A stretch of 24,672 nt of DNA from Faecalicatena sp. (GTDB taxonomy: Bacteria; Bacillota; Clostridia; Lachnospirales; Lachnospiraceae). The stretch is from positions 1 through 24,672 of the forward strand of contig VSNK01000040.1 in assembly GCA_009774255.1 (NCBI GenBank), given 5' to 3'. The position numbers and the translations under genes were made by a program. Below, one piece after another: positions 1 to 7,394 of the stretch. The notes below the pieces were generated by a model. The model saw only the letters and a list, made by a program, of their open reading frames with translations, was not told the DNA's origin and searched no databases. Positions within the stretch are counted from its first letter, which is position 1, and every line of letters starts with the position of its first letter.

Positions 1-240
1 TTGGCAGGCAGAGAAAAGGAGGTTATATCTATTATGATGGCTTTGTTTGATGAAGAGAAGATCATGCGTACCCATATCGCAAGTGAAAAGAAAGCAGCCT
101 CAAAAGAGACTGCACGAAAAGCTGCAGAAAAGATGTTAAAGGATAGGAAAATAACGGTAGACGAAATTCCTGAATATTTTTCAGAGCTTTCAGCAGAGGA
201 TATTCAGGAAATTGAAAAAGGGCTGTTTCAAACGGTATAA
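1..240 (+). CDS. C-terminal end of a probable Rpn/PD-(D/E)XK nuclease-family protein (5' cut by window)
   Basis: The frame is open from the first base, and the TTG there is unlikely to be the true start, so only the last 79 codons are present. The residues are highly charged and helical, and the end (DEIPEYFSELSAEDIQEIEK) resembles the C-terminal tail of the multicopy Rpn / PD-(D/E)XK putative transposase family common in Lachnospiraceae. That resemblance is from memory of the family. The catalytic part lies outside the window, so the assignment rests on the tail alone. A hairpin with a short T-rich run follows at 285. A near copy of its last 36 bases recurs at 1561. Confidence 0.5.
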   Translation: MAGREKEVISIMMALFDEEKIMRTHIASEKKAASKETARKAAEKMLKDRKITVDEIPEYFSELSAEDIQEIEKGLFQTV

Positions 241-284
241 TAATTTTGGAAGTAAGCAGACACAAAAGAAAGAATATATAGAAT

Positions 285-316
285 CCCCGGCTGCAAATGG
301 ATACAGCCGGGGTTAT
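285..316 (+). terminator. Hairpin terminator after the first gene
   Basis: CCCCGGCTG at 285-293 and CAGCCGGGG at 304-312 form a perfect 9-bp GC-rich stem with a 10-nt loop, followed by TTATT. The U-tract is weak, so it may be a partial terminator. It covers an ATG at 297, which argues against that ATG as the start of the next gene. Confidence 0.6.
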
Positions 317-332
317 TCACATGGAGGATAAA

Positions 333-827
333 GTGAAGGAATCAGAACTGATAGGGAAAGTACATTCCGCTGTTTATCACCAGTGCCAGCAGAGAGGGTA
401 CGCCGCCCCGGCAGATGTGCTGGTTGACGTAGGAGTGCTGCCCAAGCAGAAATATGAGGACTGGAGATTCGGGAAAGTGCGGTATCTGGAAGCTGTCTGT
501 ACGTGCAATTTAAAGAAGCTTTCATTTATTATGAAACAGATCCGCTCCTATGCAAAGAAAACGAATTTAAAACCGTCATTCTGCTATTACAAGCGGTGGG
601 GCGTGAAGAAAAAGCATGGGCATAAGTCAATTATCCCCTTGCGGTTCAGCAAAAGCGGAAATCCGGAGATTGAAAAAGCATATGCGACACACTATGTGGA
701 TTTAGGACGGACAGAGCTGTTGAAGAAAGAAAAAATGGAGAAGGCGGCAGCTGCAGACCAGGCTGAAATATCGGATAAGACACAAGATATGCCGGTAAAT
801 ATTTCTGACAGCAGAAGCGGAGCATAA
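333..827 (+). CDS. Conserved hypothetical protein (164 aa)
   Basis: I do not recognise a named domain. The protein is basic, with a compact N-terminal part (KVHSAVYHQCQQRGYAAPAD), a middle rich in Trp, Tyr and Lys (RWGVKKKHGHKS) and a charged, low-complexity tail after about residue 130. I chose the GTG at 333 because GGAGG lies 5 nt before it. Two in-frame ATGs, at 297 and 321, lack a good ribosome site, and 297 sits inside the terminator hairpin loop. The next gene follows after 14 nt, so the two are probably one transcript. Similar proteins of unknown function occur in Clostridia, as far as I recall. The basic middle could suit nucleic-acid binding, but nothing proves it. Confidence 0.65.
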   Translation: MKESELIGKVHSAVYHQCQQRGYAAPADVLVDVGVLPKQKYEDWRFGKVRYLEAVCTCNLKKLSFIMKQIRSYAKKTNLKPSFCYYKRWGVKKKHGHKSIIPLRFSKSGNPEIEKAYATHYVDLGRTELLKKEKMEKAAAADQAEISDKTQDMPVNISDSRSGA

Positions 828-841
828 AATGGGGAGAAGGA

Positions 842-1474
842 ATGGAAAAAGAATCTGACAAAAAATATGAAACCATGAAGAAAATCATGGACGCATTAGA
901 GGATATTCTATGCTCTTACCAGGGCAGGGGACATCAATCAGTATATGTTGACCTGGATTCCCTTGCGCTTTTTACAAGCCTGATCGCATACAGACAGATA
1001 CAGGTGGAAAATTACAGGTATGACTATGACGATAATATCCGGGAGGACGAAGAAGCCGGACAGATTTACAGGGAGCTTGCCCCGCAGACAAGGTGGCGTG
1101 TGGGACAGCATACCCAGATTGAACTGATACGTATGAACGCATTGAAGCAGCTTGCGTCCCTGGGTACGCCGATATATCAGGAACAGGTTTATTATGCCGA
1201 TACAGGCTCTACTTTGGTATGTGGGGAAATCCTGCCCTATGAGATTTTCCAGTTATTTACGGATATGCCGGGAATGAAGAAATTGTATGTTTTCCCTTAC
1301 CCATTCCGGGAGAAATGGAAAAAGCCGCTCTATTTTTCCTTTGAACCGAAAGAAGCGGCACGGGAGGAAATGCGGAAATATGTGGAGAGGAAAATGGAAG
1401 AAATGTGCCGTATCATAAGAGAGAAAAGCGAAGGCATTAGCGGAATAATCCCTAAAGTGGAAGATATTTTTTAA
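842..1474 (+). CDS. Hypothetical protein (210 aa), second gene of a two-gene unit
   Basis: No family recognised. A GGAGAAGG ribosome site precedes the ATG. The protein is soluble with no signal peptide or membrane segment. It has an acidic/aromatic stretch near residue 60 (YRYDYDDNIREDEEAG), a central alpha/beta-looking region and a charged helical C-terminus (EMRKYVERKMEEMCRII). It starts 14 nt after the previous hypothetical gene, and a strong terminator at 1500 ends the pair. The two are therefore likely co-expressed and may act together. They share no redox theme with the genes downstream, so they may belong to a different insertion. Confidence 0.65.
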   Translation: MEKESDKKYETMKKIMDALEDILCSYQGRGHQSVYVDLDSLALFTSLIAYRQIQVENYRYDYDDNIREDEEAGQIYRELAPQTRWRVGQHTQIELIRMNALKQLASLGTPIYQEQVYYADTGSTLVCGEILPYEIFQLFTDMPGMKKLYVFPYPFREKWKKPLYFSFEPKEAAREEMRKYVERKMEEMCRIIREKSEGISGIIPKVEDIF

Positions 1475-1499
1475 ACATATCCGTTTCATTGGAATCATA

Positions 1500-1542
1500 A
1501 CAGCCGCAAGGATTTGATAAAGGAATCCTGCGGCTGTTTTTC
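1500..1542 (+). terminator. Strong rho-independent terminator
   Basis: ACAGCCGCAAGGATT (1500-1514) pairs with AATCCTGCGGCTGT (1524-1536 region) with one bulged A, a loop of about 9 nt and a following TTTTTCT run. It closes the two-gene unit at 333-1474. Confidence 0.9.
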
Positions 1543-1560
1543 TGCCGGAGAAGTTTTTCT

Positions 1561-1600
1561 TTTTCAGGAAATTGAAAAAGGCTGCTTCAACCGGTATAGT
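1561..1600 (+). repeat. Near copy of the 3' end of the first gene (matches 201-240)
   Basis: Bases 1563-1597 repeat 203-238 with one missing G and a few substitutions. Both contain TTCAGGAAATTGAAAAAG and then a GGTATA core. In the first gene this encodes the last residues QEIEKGLF. The second copy has no upstream coding sequence and abuts the last codons of the inverted LysR gene, whose stop (1587-1589, minus strand) falls inside it. It looks like a remnant of another member of the same family or of a duplication around the 240-1560 segment. Confidence 0.55.
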
Positions 1601-2478
1601 CACTTATACACCGGATAAATTTCTCAAAAGCGCTGGATGGTTTTTGGGCATAGATTACACCAAAGGGCAATTCGTAATCCCAATTGACCGGAATAGTAAC
1701 AACAGATGGATGGATTTCAGCCCATGTGTCAGGAACTTCCATCATATATCCATATTGTTCGCAGGCATTAAAGGCTTCTATATCATAGAAATTAGGGCTG
1801 TCAACAATTTGGATACCGGGGTGTAAGTTTTGGATTTCTTCTCTCATGCGGTCTAAAATGGAGGATTCCCCCATGCTTGATAAGCATGAGCGTTTCCCCT
1901 TCCATATCAGACCAGTCTAAATGTTCTCTTTTTGCCAGGCGATGCCGGTGGGATACAGCAATGCAGCATTTACATGAACCAAGCGGATAAACATTATAAC
2001 TTTTTTTCCATGTTGCTGAATCACAGGGGCTGACAAAGCAGTCAATTTCATTTCCAAGGGATTTCAGCATAGCAGATATGCTTGCCGGATTATCTTCAAA
2101 AGGAATAATCTTAATCTGGAATGGCTGTGTCCCGTCATCCGCTTTTGCCCATAAATCCATGAGCCGTTTACAGGGACGCATAATTGAGGTTCCAATACGG
2201 ATGACGGATTGGCCAATCCCTGCAATCTGACGGGCCTTCTGGATTGCGGTATCAGACGCGGCAATCATCTGACGGGCATCATGGCAGAGTGACTGTCCGG
2301 CCTCCGTCAATACCACGCCATGATTTGTGCGTTCGAACAGCTTTACGCCGACTCTTTTTTCTAATGAATTGATCTGATTCATAACCGAGACGGAGGTAAT
2401 ATACATTTTTTCAGCCGCTTTGGAAAAACTGCCTGCATCGGCAACTTCTATCAATGTTTCAATCTGTGGGTTATACAT
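1587..2478 (-). pseudogene. LysR-family transcriptional regulator, frameshifted
   Basis: The N-terminal winged helix-turn-helix is clear (QIETLIEVADAGSFSKAAEK at the start, then SVMNQINSLEKRVGVKLFER), followed by a co-inducer domain. The reading frame breaks at a run of five C on the plus strand (1868-1872). Removing one base joins LMLIKHG to ESSILDRMREEIQ and restores a protein of about 296 residues, the normal LysR length. The start at 2478 has a GGAGG site 7 nt upstream. The last codons end inside the repeat at 1561, so the extreme C-terminus may be altered. The gene diverges from an aldo/keto reductase and shares its promoter region. A single homopolymer slip could also be a sequencing error. 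Confidence 0.85.
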
Positions 2479-2490
2479 AAATCATCCTCC

Positions 2491-2560
2491 GCATTAAGAT
2501 TTAACTAATGCCATCTTAACATTTTAGTCAGTTCCAAGTCAAGGGCATAAGGGGTAAGAT
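2491..2560 (+). promoter_or_regulatory. LysR-type operator and aldo/keto reductase promoter (copy A)
   Basis: An inverted repeat TTAAGAT (2494-2500) / ATCTTAA (2513-2519) with a 12-nt spacer sits between the divergent genes. A candidate forward -10 TAAGAT (2555-2560) has only a weak -35 (TTCCAA, 2532-2537) 17 bp upstream, as expected for an activator-dependent promoter. The repeat centre is about 60 bp upstream of the predicted start of transcription, the classical LysR activation site. The segment from 2491 recurs at 5017 with 48 of 59 bases identical. Confidence 0.65.
2514..2542 (-). promoter_or_regulatory. Promoter for the minus-strand LysR gene
   Basis: On the minus strand, TTGACT (2537-2542) and TTAAGA (2514-2519) are separated by 17 bp. 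The -10 lies in the right arm of the inverted repeat described for the next feature, which fits autoregulation. Confidence 0.6.
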
Positions 2561-2586
2561 AAAGAAAAAACAAGGAAGTGTTCGGG

Positions 2587-3339
2587 ATGGAGAGAGTGAC
2601 TTTAAATAATGGGGTGGTCATGCCACTGATCGGCTATGGAACCTATCAGACCCCGCCGGAAATTACGGAACGCTGTGTTTCAGATGCAATCCGCGTTGGA
2701 TACCGCTCTGTTGATACAGCGCAATGCTATGGCAATGAGAGAGAGGTTGGGCTTGCCTGCAGGAAATCCGGAGTTCCACGGGAAGAACTGTTCGTTACGA
2801 CAAAGCTATGGGCCTGCCGTGGATATGCTGATACGCTGCACTCGATTGATGTTTCGCTTCGCAGGCTGAATATAGGATATATTGACCTTCTGCTGATTCA
2901 TGAGCCTGCCGGTAACGTACATGAAATTTACCGTGCGATGGAGGCTGCCTACCGGGAAGGAAAATTACGTGCCATTGGTGTTTCCAATTTTTTGCCTGAA
3001 AAGTATCTTGATCTGATTAACAACAGCAAAGTGATCCCTGCGGTCAACCAGGTGGAAACCCATGTATTCCGGCAGCAGAGAAAATTGCGTGAATTAGAGT
3101 GCCAGATTGGTACAAAGCATGAAAGCTGGTGCCCTTTGGCCTGCGGGCAGAATGGCATTTGGAAAAATCCTGTATTGTCAGAAATTGCGGGGAATCATGG
3201 CCGGAGCATTTCACAGGTTGCGTTACGTTTCCTGACACAGCAGGGAATCATTGTCATTCCGAAAAGCACCCGGACGGTAGGAGGCTTTATGCGGAGTTAT
3301 ATGCACCGCAGAATAAAGAAGACGTCCTGTCTTTGGTGA
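2587..3339 (+). pseudogene. Aldo/keto reductase, C-terminus lost by deletion and out-of-frame fusion
   Basis: An NAD(P)H-dependent carbonyl reductase of the small (about 280 aa) AKR type. The (beta/alpha)8 barrel motifs are present: GYRSVDTAQCYGNE supplies catalytic Asp and Tyr, FVTTKLW the Lys and LLLIHEP the His. The ATG at 2587 follows AAGGAAG by 8 nt. Homology runs to VIPKSTR, near 3272. The last 20 or so codons are out of frame and actually encode the start of the adjoining hydrolase. The last barrel helix and the cofactor-binding C-terminal segment, roughly 35 residues, are missing. The gene is divergent from the LysR gene and probably regulated by it. Activity is doubtful. Confidence 0.85.
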
Positions 3340-4001
3340 TCTTAGGACATGGATATACCGGCAGTTACTACCTACTCAAAGGATATGCGGAATATCTGGC
3401 AGGCCATGGCATCATCTGTTGTATTTTTGATTTTTGCGGAGGCTCCAATTACAGCCGCAGTGACGGCTCCATGCTGGATATGTCGGTCATTACGCAGGTT
3501 GCCGACATGAAATTGCTGATAAGTGAAATAAAGAAACGCACGGTTTTTGACACGGGGCGGCTCTTTATTGGCGGCGAGAGCCAGGGAGGTCTGGTGGCGG
3601 CGCTGGCAGCGGCGGAATTACAGGATGAAATTGCAGGTCTGATTCTTCTTTACCCTGCCCTGTATATTCCGGAGATCATGCGCAGACAGTTTCCGGATCG
3701 GTCTGCGATTCCTGCGCGTATGGTGCAGGTGGGAACCATGGTAGGAGGCCGGTACGCAGAGGATGTATATGAGCTTGACGCTTATGGGCAGATTACGAAA
3801 TATACCGGAAATGTCCTGATTTTTCATGGCACTCAGGATGGCATGGTGCCGCTTCGGTATTCACAAAGGGTCAGGCAGGAATATCAAAACGCAAGGCTTG
3901 TTGTGCTTGAAGGAGCCGGGCATGGCATTTATAGCGGCAAAGCAATGGAAACAATCTGTAAGGAAATAAAGGGTTTTATTGAACAGGAAAGGGATGAATG
4001 A
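3267..4001 (+). pseudogene. Alpha/beta hydrolase, N-terminus lost
   Basis: A serine esterase or peptidase of the alpha/beta hydrolase fold. Recognisable sequence begins at GRRLYAELYAP, near 3276, and runs to the stop. The oxyanion-hole region GHGYTG, nucleophile elbow GGESQGG, acid HGTQDGMVP and base GAGHGI are all visible, so the catalytic triad is intact. The first 15-25 residues and any ribosome site are missing: upstream of 3273 this frame is simply the aldo/keto reductase read out of frame. A start within the frame at 3129 would add a nonsense leader. It overlaps the next gene by 4 nt (ATGA), so the original operon spacing is preserved at the 3' side. Confidence 0.8.
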
Positions 4002-5005
4002 TTATGAAAACAAGAAAGTTACGCAATCTGGAGGTTTCCGCAATCGGTATGGGATGCATGGGATTTACGCACGCCTATGGGGAGGGGCCGGAGGAGGCCG
4101 AAGGGATTCGGTTGGTACATAAAGCGTTTGAAATGGGATGCACGTTTTTTGACACGGCGGAGATGTATTCTTATTTCAAAAATGAGGAATTTGTGGGCAA
4201 GGCCTTAAAAGGGCTGCCCCGTGACAGGATTGTTATTTCCGATAAATTTTGGCCGACAGCGTTACCGGGACAGGATATGCCGGAAGGGAAGCTGAGTGAG
4301 GTGGGAATCCGCAGGGCGCTGGAAGATTCCCTGCGCCGCCTGCAGACAGATTATATTGACCTCTATACGGAACACCAGATGGAGGACGGGACAGAAGAAC
4401 AGGTTGCCCATGTTATGGGGAAACTGATCCAGGAGGGCAAAATCCGGGCATGGGGGCAGTCCTCTCCATCTGCGGAGCAGATACGCAAAGCAAACGCCGT
4501 TACGCCTGTTACGGCTATCCAGAGTGAGTATTCTATGATGGAGCGCAAATGGGAAAAGGATGTGCTTCCCCTTTGCAGGGAATTGGGGATTGGATTTGTT
4601 GCGTTCGCCCCCATAGGAAATGGTTTCTTAAGCGGCAAGTACCACAGCGGCGATACTTTTCAGAAAAATGACCTGCGCAGTGTGATCAGCCGGTTCAGCG
4701 CGGAAAATATGGAGGCGAATGAGCCGCTGCTTGCGCTTGTGAGGCAGTATGCGGAAAAGAAAAACTGCACCCCGGCGCAGATTGGCCTTGCATGGGTTCT
4801 TGGGGGAGGGGATTTTATTGTTCCGATTCCCGGTATGCGTAAGGAGGAACGCATTGCGGAAAATTTAGGCGCTGCGGATGTGGAGCTGACTTCCGGGGAG
4901 TATGAGGAATTAACCAGGGCATTGTCGCAGATTACCATCCATGGGACGCGGGATGGGCGTGATATTAAAAAACTGGGTACGGTTCCGGATGGGGTGGTAA
5001 GATAG
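3998..5005 (+). CDS. Aldo/keto reductase (335 aa)
   Basis: A full-length member of the longer AKR group (YhdN/AKR11-13-like), reducing aldehydes or ketones with NADPH. The N-terminal RKLRNLEVSAIGMGCMGF is typical. FFDTAEMYSYFKNEE carries the catalytic Asp and Tyr, VISDKFWP the Lys, and DLYTEHQ the His position. The C-terminal VPIPGMRKEERIAENLGAA is the cofactor-binding signature. The start at 3998 overlaps the hydrolase stop; an ATG at 4004 is an equal alternative given AGGAAAGGG at about 3984. It is the last intact gene of the first LysR-linked block. The substrate cannot be told from sequence. Confidence 0.9.
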   Translation: MIMKTRKLRNLEVSAIGMGCMGFTHAYGEGPEEAEGIRLVHKAFEMGCTFFDTAEMYSYFKNEEFVGKALKGLPRDRIVISDKFWPTALPGQDMPEGKLSEVGIRRALEDSLRRLQTDYIDLYTEHQMEDGTEEQVAHVMGKLIQEGKIRAWGQSSPSAEQIRKANAVTPVTAIQSEYSMMERKWEKDVLPLCRELGIGFVAFAPIGNGFLSGKYHSGDTFQKNDLRSVISRFSAENMEANEPLLALVRQYAEKKNCTPAQIGLAWVLGGGDFIVPIPGMRKEERIAENLGAADVELTSGEYEELTRALSQITIHGTRDGRDIKKLGTVPDGVVR

Positions 5006-5016
5006 TTTGAAAGTTT

Positions 5017-5091
5017 GCATTAAGTTTTAACTAATACTATTTTAAGATTTTGGTCAATTCCATATCAGGGGAATATCAGTTACCATATAAT
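5017..5091 (+). promoter_or_regulatory. LysR-type operator and promoter (copy B) before the flavin reductase operon
   Basis: Bases 5017-5075 match 2491-2549 without gaps at 48 of 59 positions, including the TTAAG...TTTTAA inverted arms. A perfect -10 TATAAT follows at 5086-5091 with no good -35. The operator centre lies about 65 bp upstream of the predicted start site. No regulator gene lies next to this copy, so the LysR protein encoded at 1587-2478 is the obvious candidate. Confidence 0.65.
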
Positions 5092-5148
5092 TGTGCATGG
5101 GGCGTGTGAGAATATAGAAAATATTATGATAGGCGAAACGAGGTGATA

Positions 5149-5661
5149 ATGGTGTCAAAAAACATTTTAATTCTAAACGGTGCAGCTCGTAGGAACGGCA
5201 ATACCGCAAAGCTGGTTCAGGCATTTTCAGATGGAGCAAAGAGTGCCGGCCATATTGTGCATGAGTTTTATCTGGACGGCATGAATATCCATAGCTGCAA
5301 GGGGTGTTTACAGGCGGGCCGGGACAGTAAAAGCCCATGCTTTCAGAAGGACGATATGGAACAGATTTATTCTGCCTTTGCAGACTGTGATGTGGTGGTC
5401 TTTGCCTCACCGGTTTACTTCTGGACAATTACCGGGCCGCTTAAAGTAGTGGCTGACCGCCTGTATGCAGAGCTGGAATGTCTTGGATATGAAAAATTTG
5501 TCCGGGAAAGCGTTCTGTTAATGACGGCGGACGGCGGCGATTATTCTCATGCAGTCAGATGGTACCGCACTTATGAGCGCAATCTCCGGTGGAAAAACCG
5601 GGGCGAGGTTTTGGGAAAAGGAAAGGCCGAAGCAGCCCGTCAACTGGGGGCTTCTCTTTAA
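5149..5661 (+). CDS. Flavodoxin-fold NAD(P)H-dependent flavin oxidoreductase
   Basis: The N-terminal ILILNGAARRNGNTAKLV is the FMN phosphate-binding loop of the flavodoxin-like reductase fold. CKGCLQAGRDSKSPC plus KDDM resembles the Cys-rich insertion of iron-sulfur flavoproteins, although the full CxxCxxC spacing is reduced. VVFASPVYFWTITGPLK is the isoalloxazine loop. At 170 residues it is near full length. GAGG at 5140 allows ATG 5149 or GTG 5152. It heads an operon with the SDR gene (33-nt gap) and the MATE gene under operator copy B. The likely role is flavin- or quinone-type reduction in the cytoplasm. Confidence 0.85.
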   Translation: MVSKNILILNGAARRNGNTAKLVQAFSDGAKSAGHIVHEFYLDGMNIHSCKGCLQAGRDSKSPCFQKDDMEQIYSAFADCDVVVFASPVYFWTITGPLKVVADRLYAELECLGYEKFVRESVLLMTADGGDYSHAVRWYRTYERNLRWKNRGEVLGKGKAEAARQLGASL

Positions 5662-5694
5662 AAAAATAATTTGAAATGAAAGGAAGATAAGACA

Positions 5695-6345
5695 ATGAAA
5701 AAAACAATTTTTGTACTTGGAGCAGGAAACGGATGCGGCAACCGTGTGGCGGAGAAATTTGGAAAAAATGATTTCCGTGTAATCCTGTTGGCGAGGAATG
5801 AGGAACACCTTGCCGCATATGAGGCAGAGTTTAAGGAAAAAGGGATTGAGGTCTATACCAAAGTAGCGGATGCCTCCAAACCTTACACGGTAACAAAGGC
5901 CTTTGACGAGTTAAAGACACAGTTTGGAACGCCGGATGTACTGTTCTACAATGTAGGGATTACCGGCCTAGATGCCGAAATGAAAGTCAGCAAAGATTTT
6001 GACCTGCTCATGGAGCGTTACCGGGTGGATGTAGCCGGGGCGTATCATGCGATCACGCAGGTGCTTTCAGAAGATTTCAGCCAGAAGAACGGTGCGATCC
6101 TTGTGACAGGCGGCGGGCTTTCCTTATATCCTATGTATGATTATCTGCCCCTTTCCATGGATAAGGCGGCGCTCCGTGCCATGTGCCTGGCTCTCCATGA
6201 GGAACTGAAGAAGCAGAATGTGTACCTTGGAACTGTGACGGTGACAGGCGTAATCGCTCCTGGCGAGAAATGCGACCCGACACTTTTGGCAGAAGATTTC
6301 TGGAAACTTTACACGGAGCGCAAAGACTGTGAGGTAGTACATTGA
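5695..6345 (+). CDS. SDR-family protein with degenerate catalytic motif
   Basis: A short-chain dehydrogenase/reductase Rossmann fold of 216 residues. The nucleotide loop reads FVLGAGNGCGNRVAEKF, and the usual NNAG is replaced by YNVG. The Ser is present after ILVTGGG, but the YxxxK pair reads LSMDK, so the catalytic Tyr seems to be Leu while the Lys is kept (DKAALRAM). This could be a non-catalytic or nucleotide-sensing SDR, as in other atypical members of the family. It lies 33 nt after the flavin reductase and its stop overlaps the MATE start (TGATG), indicating translational coupling. An AAAGGAAG ribosome site precedes the ATG. Confidence 0.85.
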   Translation: MKKTIFVLGAGNGCGNRVAEKFGKNDFRVILLARNEEHLAAYEAEFKEKGIEVYTKVADASKPYTVTKAFDELKTQFGTPDVLFYNVGITGLDAEMKVSKDFDLLMERYRVDVAGAYHAITQVLSEDFSQKNGAILVTGGGLSLYPMYDYLPLSMDKAALRAMCLALHEELKKQNVYLGTVTVTGVIAPGEKCDPTLLAEDFWKLYTERKDCEVVH

Positions 6346-7343
6346 TGGAAGGCAGGACACTGACGGAAGGTATGCCGTGGAAGAGGATTCTTTCCTTTAC
6401 CTTCCCAATCCTGATGGGGCTTCTGCTGCAGCAGCTTTACAATACGGTGGATACCATTGTCGTTGGGAATTTTGCCGGTGAAGCGCCTCTGGCGGCAGTG
6501 GGGGCCTGCGGTGTACTGACAATGGCCTTTCTTGCGCTGGCAAATGGTTTTTCAGCCGGGGCCTGTGTGCTGATCGCGCAACTTTTTGGCTCTGGCAAAG
6601 AAAAAGAAATGCGGAGGCAGGCATCCTCATCCCTCCTGCTCATGCTGGGGATGGGAGCCGTGGCAACAGTGGCAGGCTTTTTTGTCAGCCGCTTTGCCCT
6701 GAAATATATCTTGGTAACGCCGGACAGCCTGCTTTCTATGGCGGACACTTATTTCAGGATTTATGCGGCGGGACTTACTTTTCAGTTTGGGTATAACATT
6801 GTGGCGGCAATCCTGCGCGGTGTGGGGAACAGCAGGGCAACCCTGTATTTCCTGCTGATCGCAAGCGGTATCAACATCGTGCTTGACATTGTGTTTGTCT
6901 ATTCCCTGGATATGGGGGTGGCCGGAGCTGCCATTGCCACGGATATCGCACAGGCGGCATCCTGTTTTGCGGCATTCGTTTACATGGTAAAAAAATACCC
7001 GTTGTTCCGCTGGAAGCTGAAAGAACTGACCTTTGAATGGCCCCTTGCGAAATTATCCCTAAAAGCGGGCTTTCCAATGGCTCTGCAGCAGTTTATCGTG
7101 TCCTTTGGATTTGTGTTTATTCAACGGGCGGTCAATAGTTACGGGGAAGCTATGACAGCTTCATTTTCCGTGGCGCAAAAGATTGAAACCTATATGATAT
7201 TACCTGCCAACGCGCTGATGACAGCGCAGGGGACTTATACCGGGCAGAATATCGGGGCCGGCCACATGGACAGGGTAATAACCGGGGCAAAGCATACCGT
7301 CATGATATATACCCGGCACGGGAATCGCAGGCCCGCTCCATAA
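6345..7343 (+). pseudogene. MATE-family efflux transporter, truncated at about residue 320
   Basis: A multidrug and toxin extrusion antiporter. The first half is normal (FPILMGLLLQQLYNTVDTIV, then GACGVLTMAFLALANGFSAG), and the second half begins (FPMALQQFIVSFGFVFIQ) but stops being MATE-like after GAKHTVMI, near 7305. The family is about 450 residues with 12 helices, and roughly the last four helices are missing. The final dozen codons come from unrelated sequence. The ATG at 6345 overlaps the SDR stop. A TTG at 6342 is possible but less likely. A second, intact MATE gene lies at 14076. Confidence 0.85.
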
Positions 7344-7394
7344 AGTCCTGGCGTTCCACATCATATTTCCGTAAGCTGTTGTATTGCTCTTGCG
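7300..7394 (-). other. Foreign joint sequence with an antisense open frame
   Basis: Between the end of MATE homology and the start of the flavin-oxidoreductase fragment lie about 85 bp that belong to neither. On the minus strand they read without a stop as about 30 codons (NPQEQYNSLRKYDVERQDF, continuing to a stop at 7300-7302), which looks like real protein-coding composition. I do not recognise the parent gene. It may be filler captured at a deletion or rearrangement joint. Confidence 0.35.

Noticed and set aside
297..320. ATG at 297 (and at 321) as start of the first hypothetical gene
   Set aside because: 297 lies in the loop of a terminator hairpin and neither ATG has a ribosome site, while GTG 333 is 5 nt after GGAGG.
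1572..1826. Plus-strand frame of 84 codons over the LysR 3' end
   Set aside because: It is antisense to clear LysR coding sequence and has no ribosome site; only its first bases are of interest, as a repeat.
3129..3270. A 290-residue hydrolase starting at ATG 3129
   Set aside because: Residues before GRRLYAEL are the aldo/keto reductase read in another frame and match no hydrolase N-terminus.
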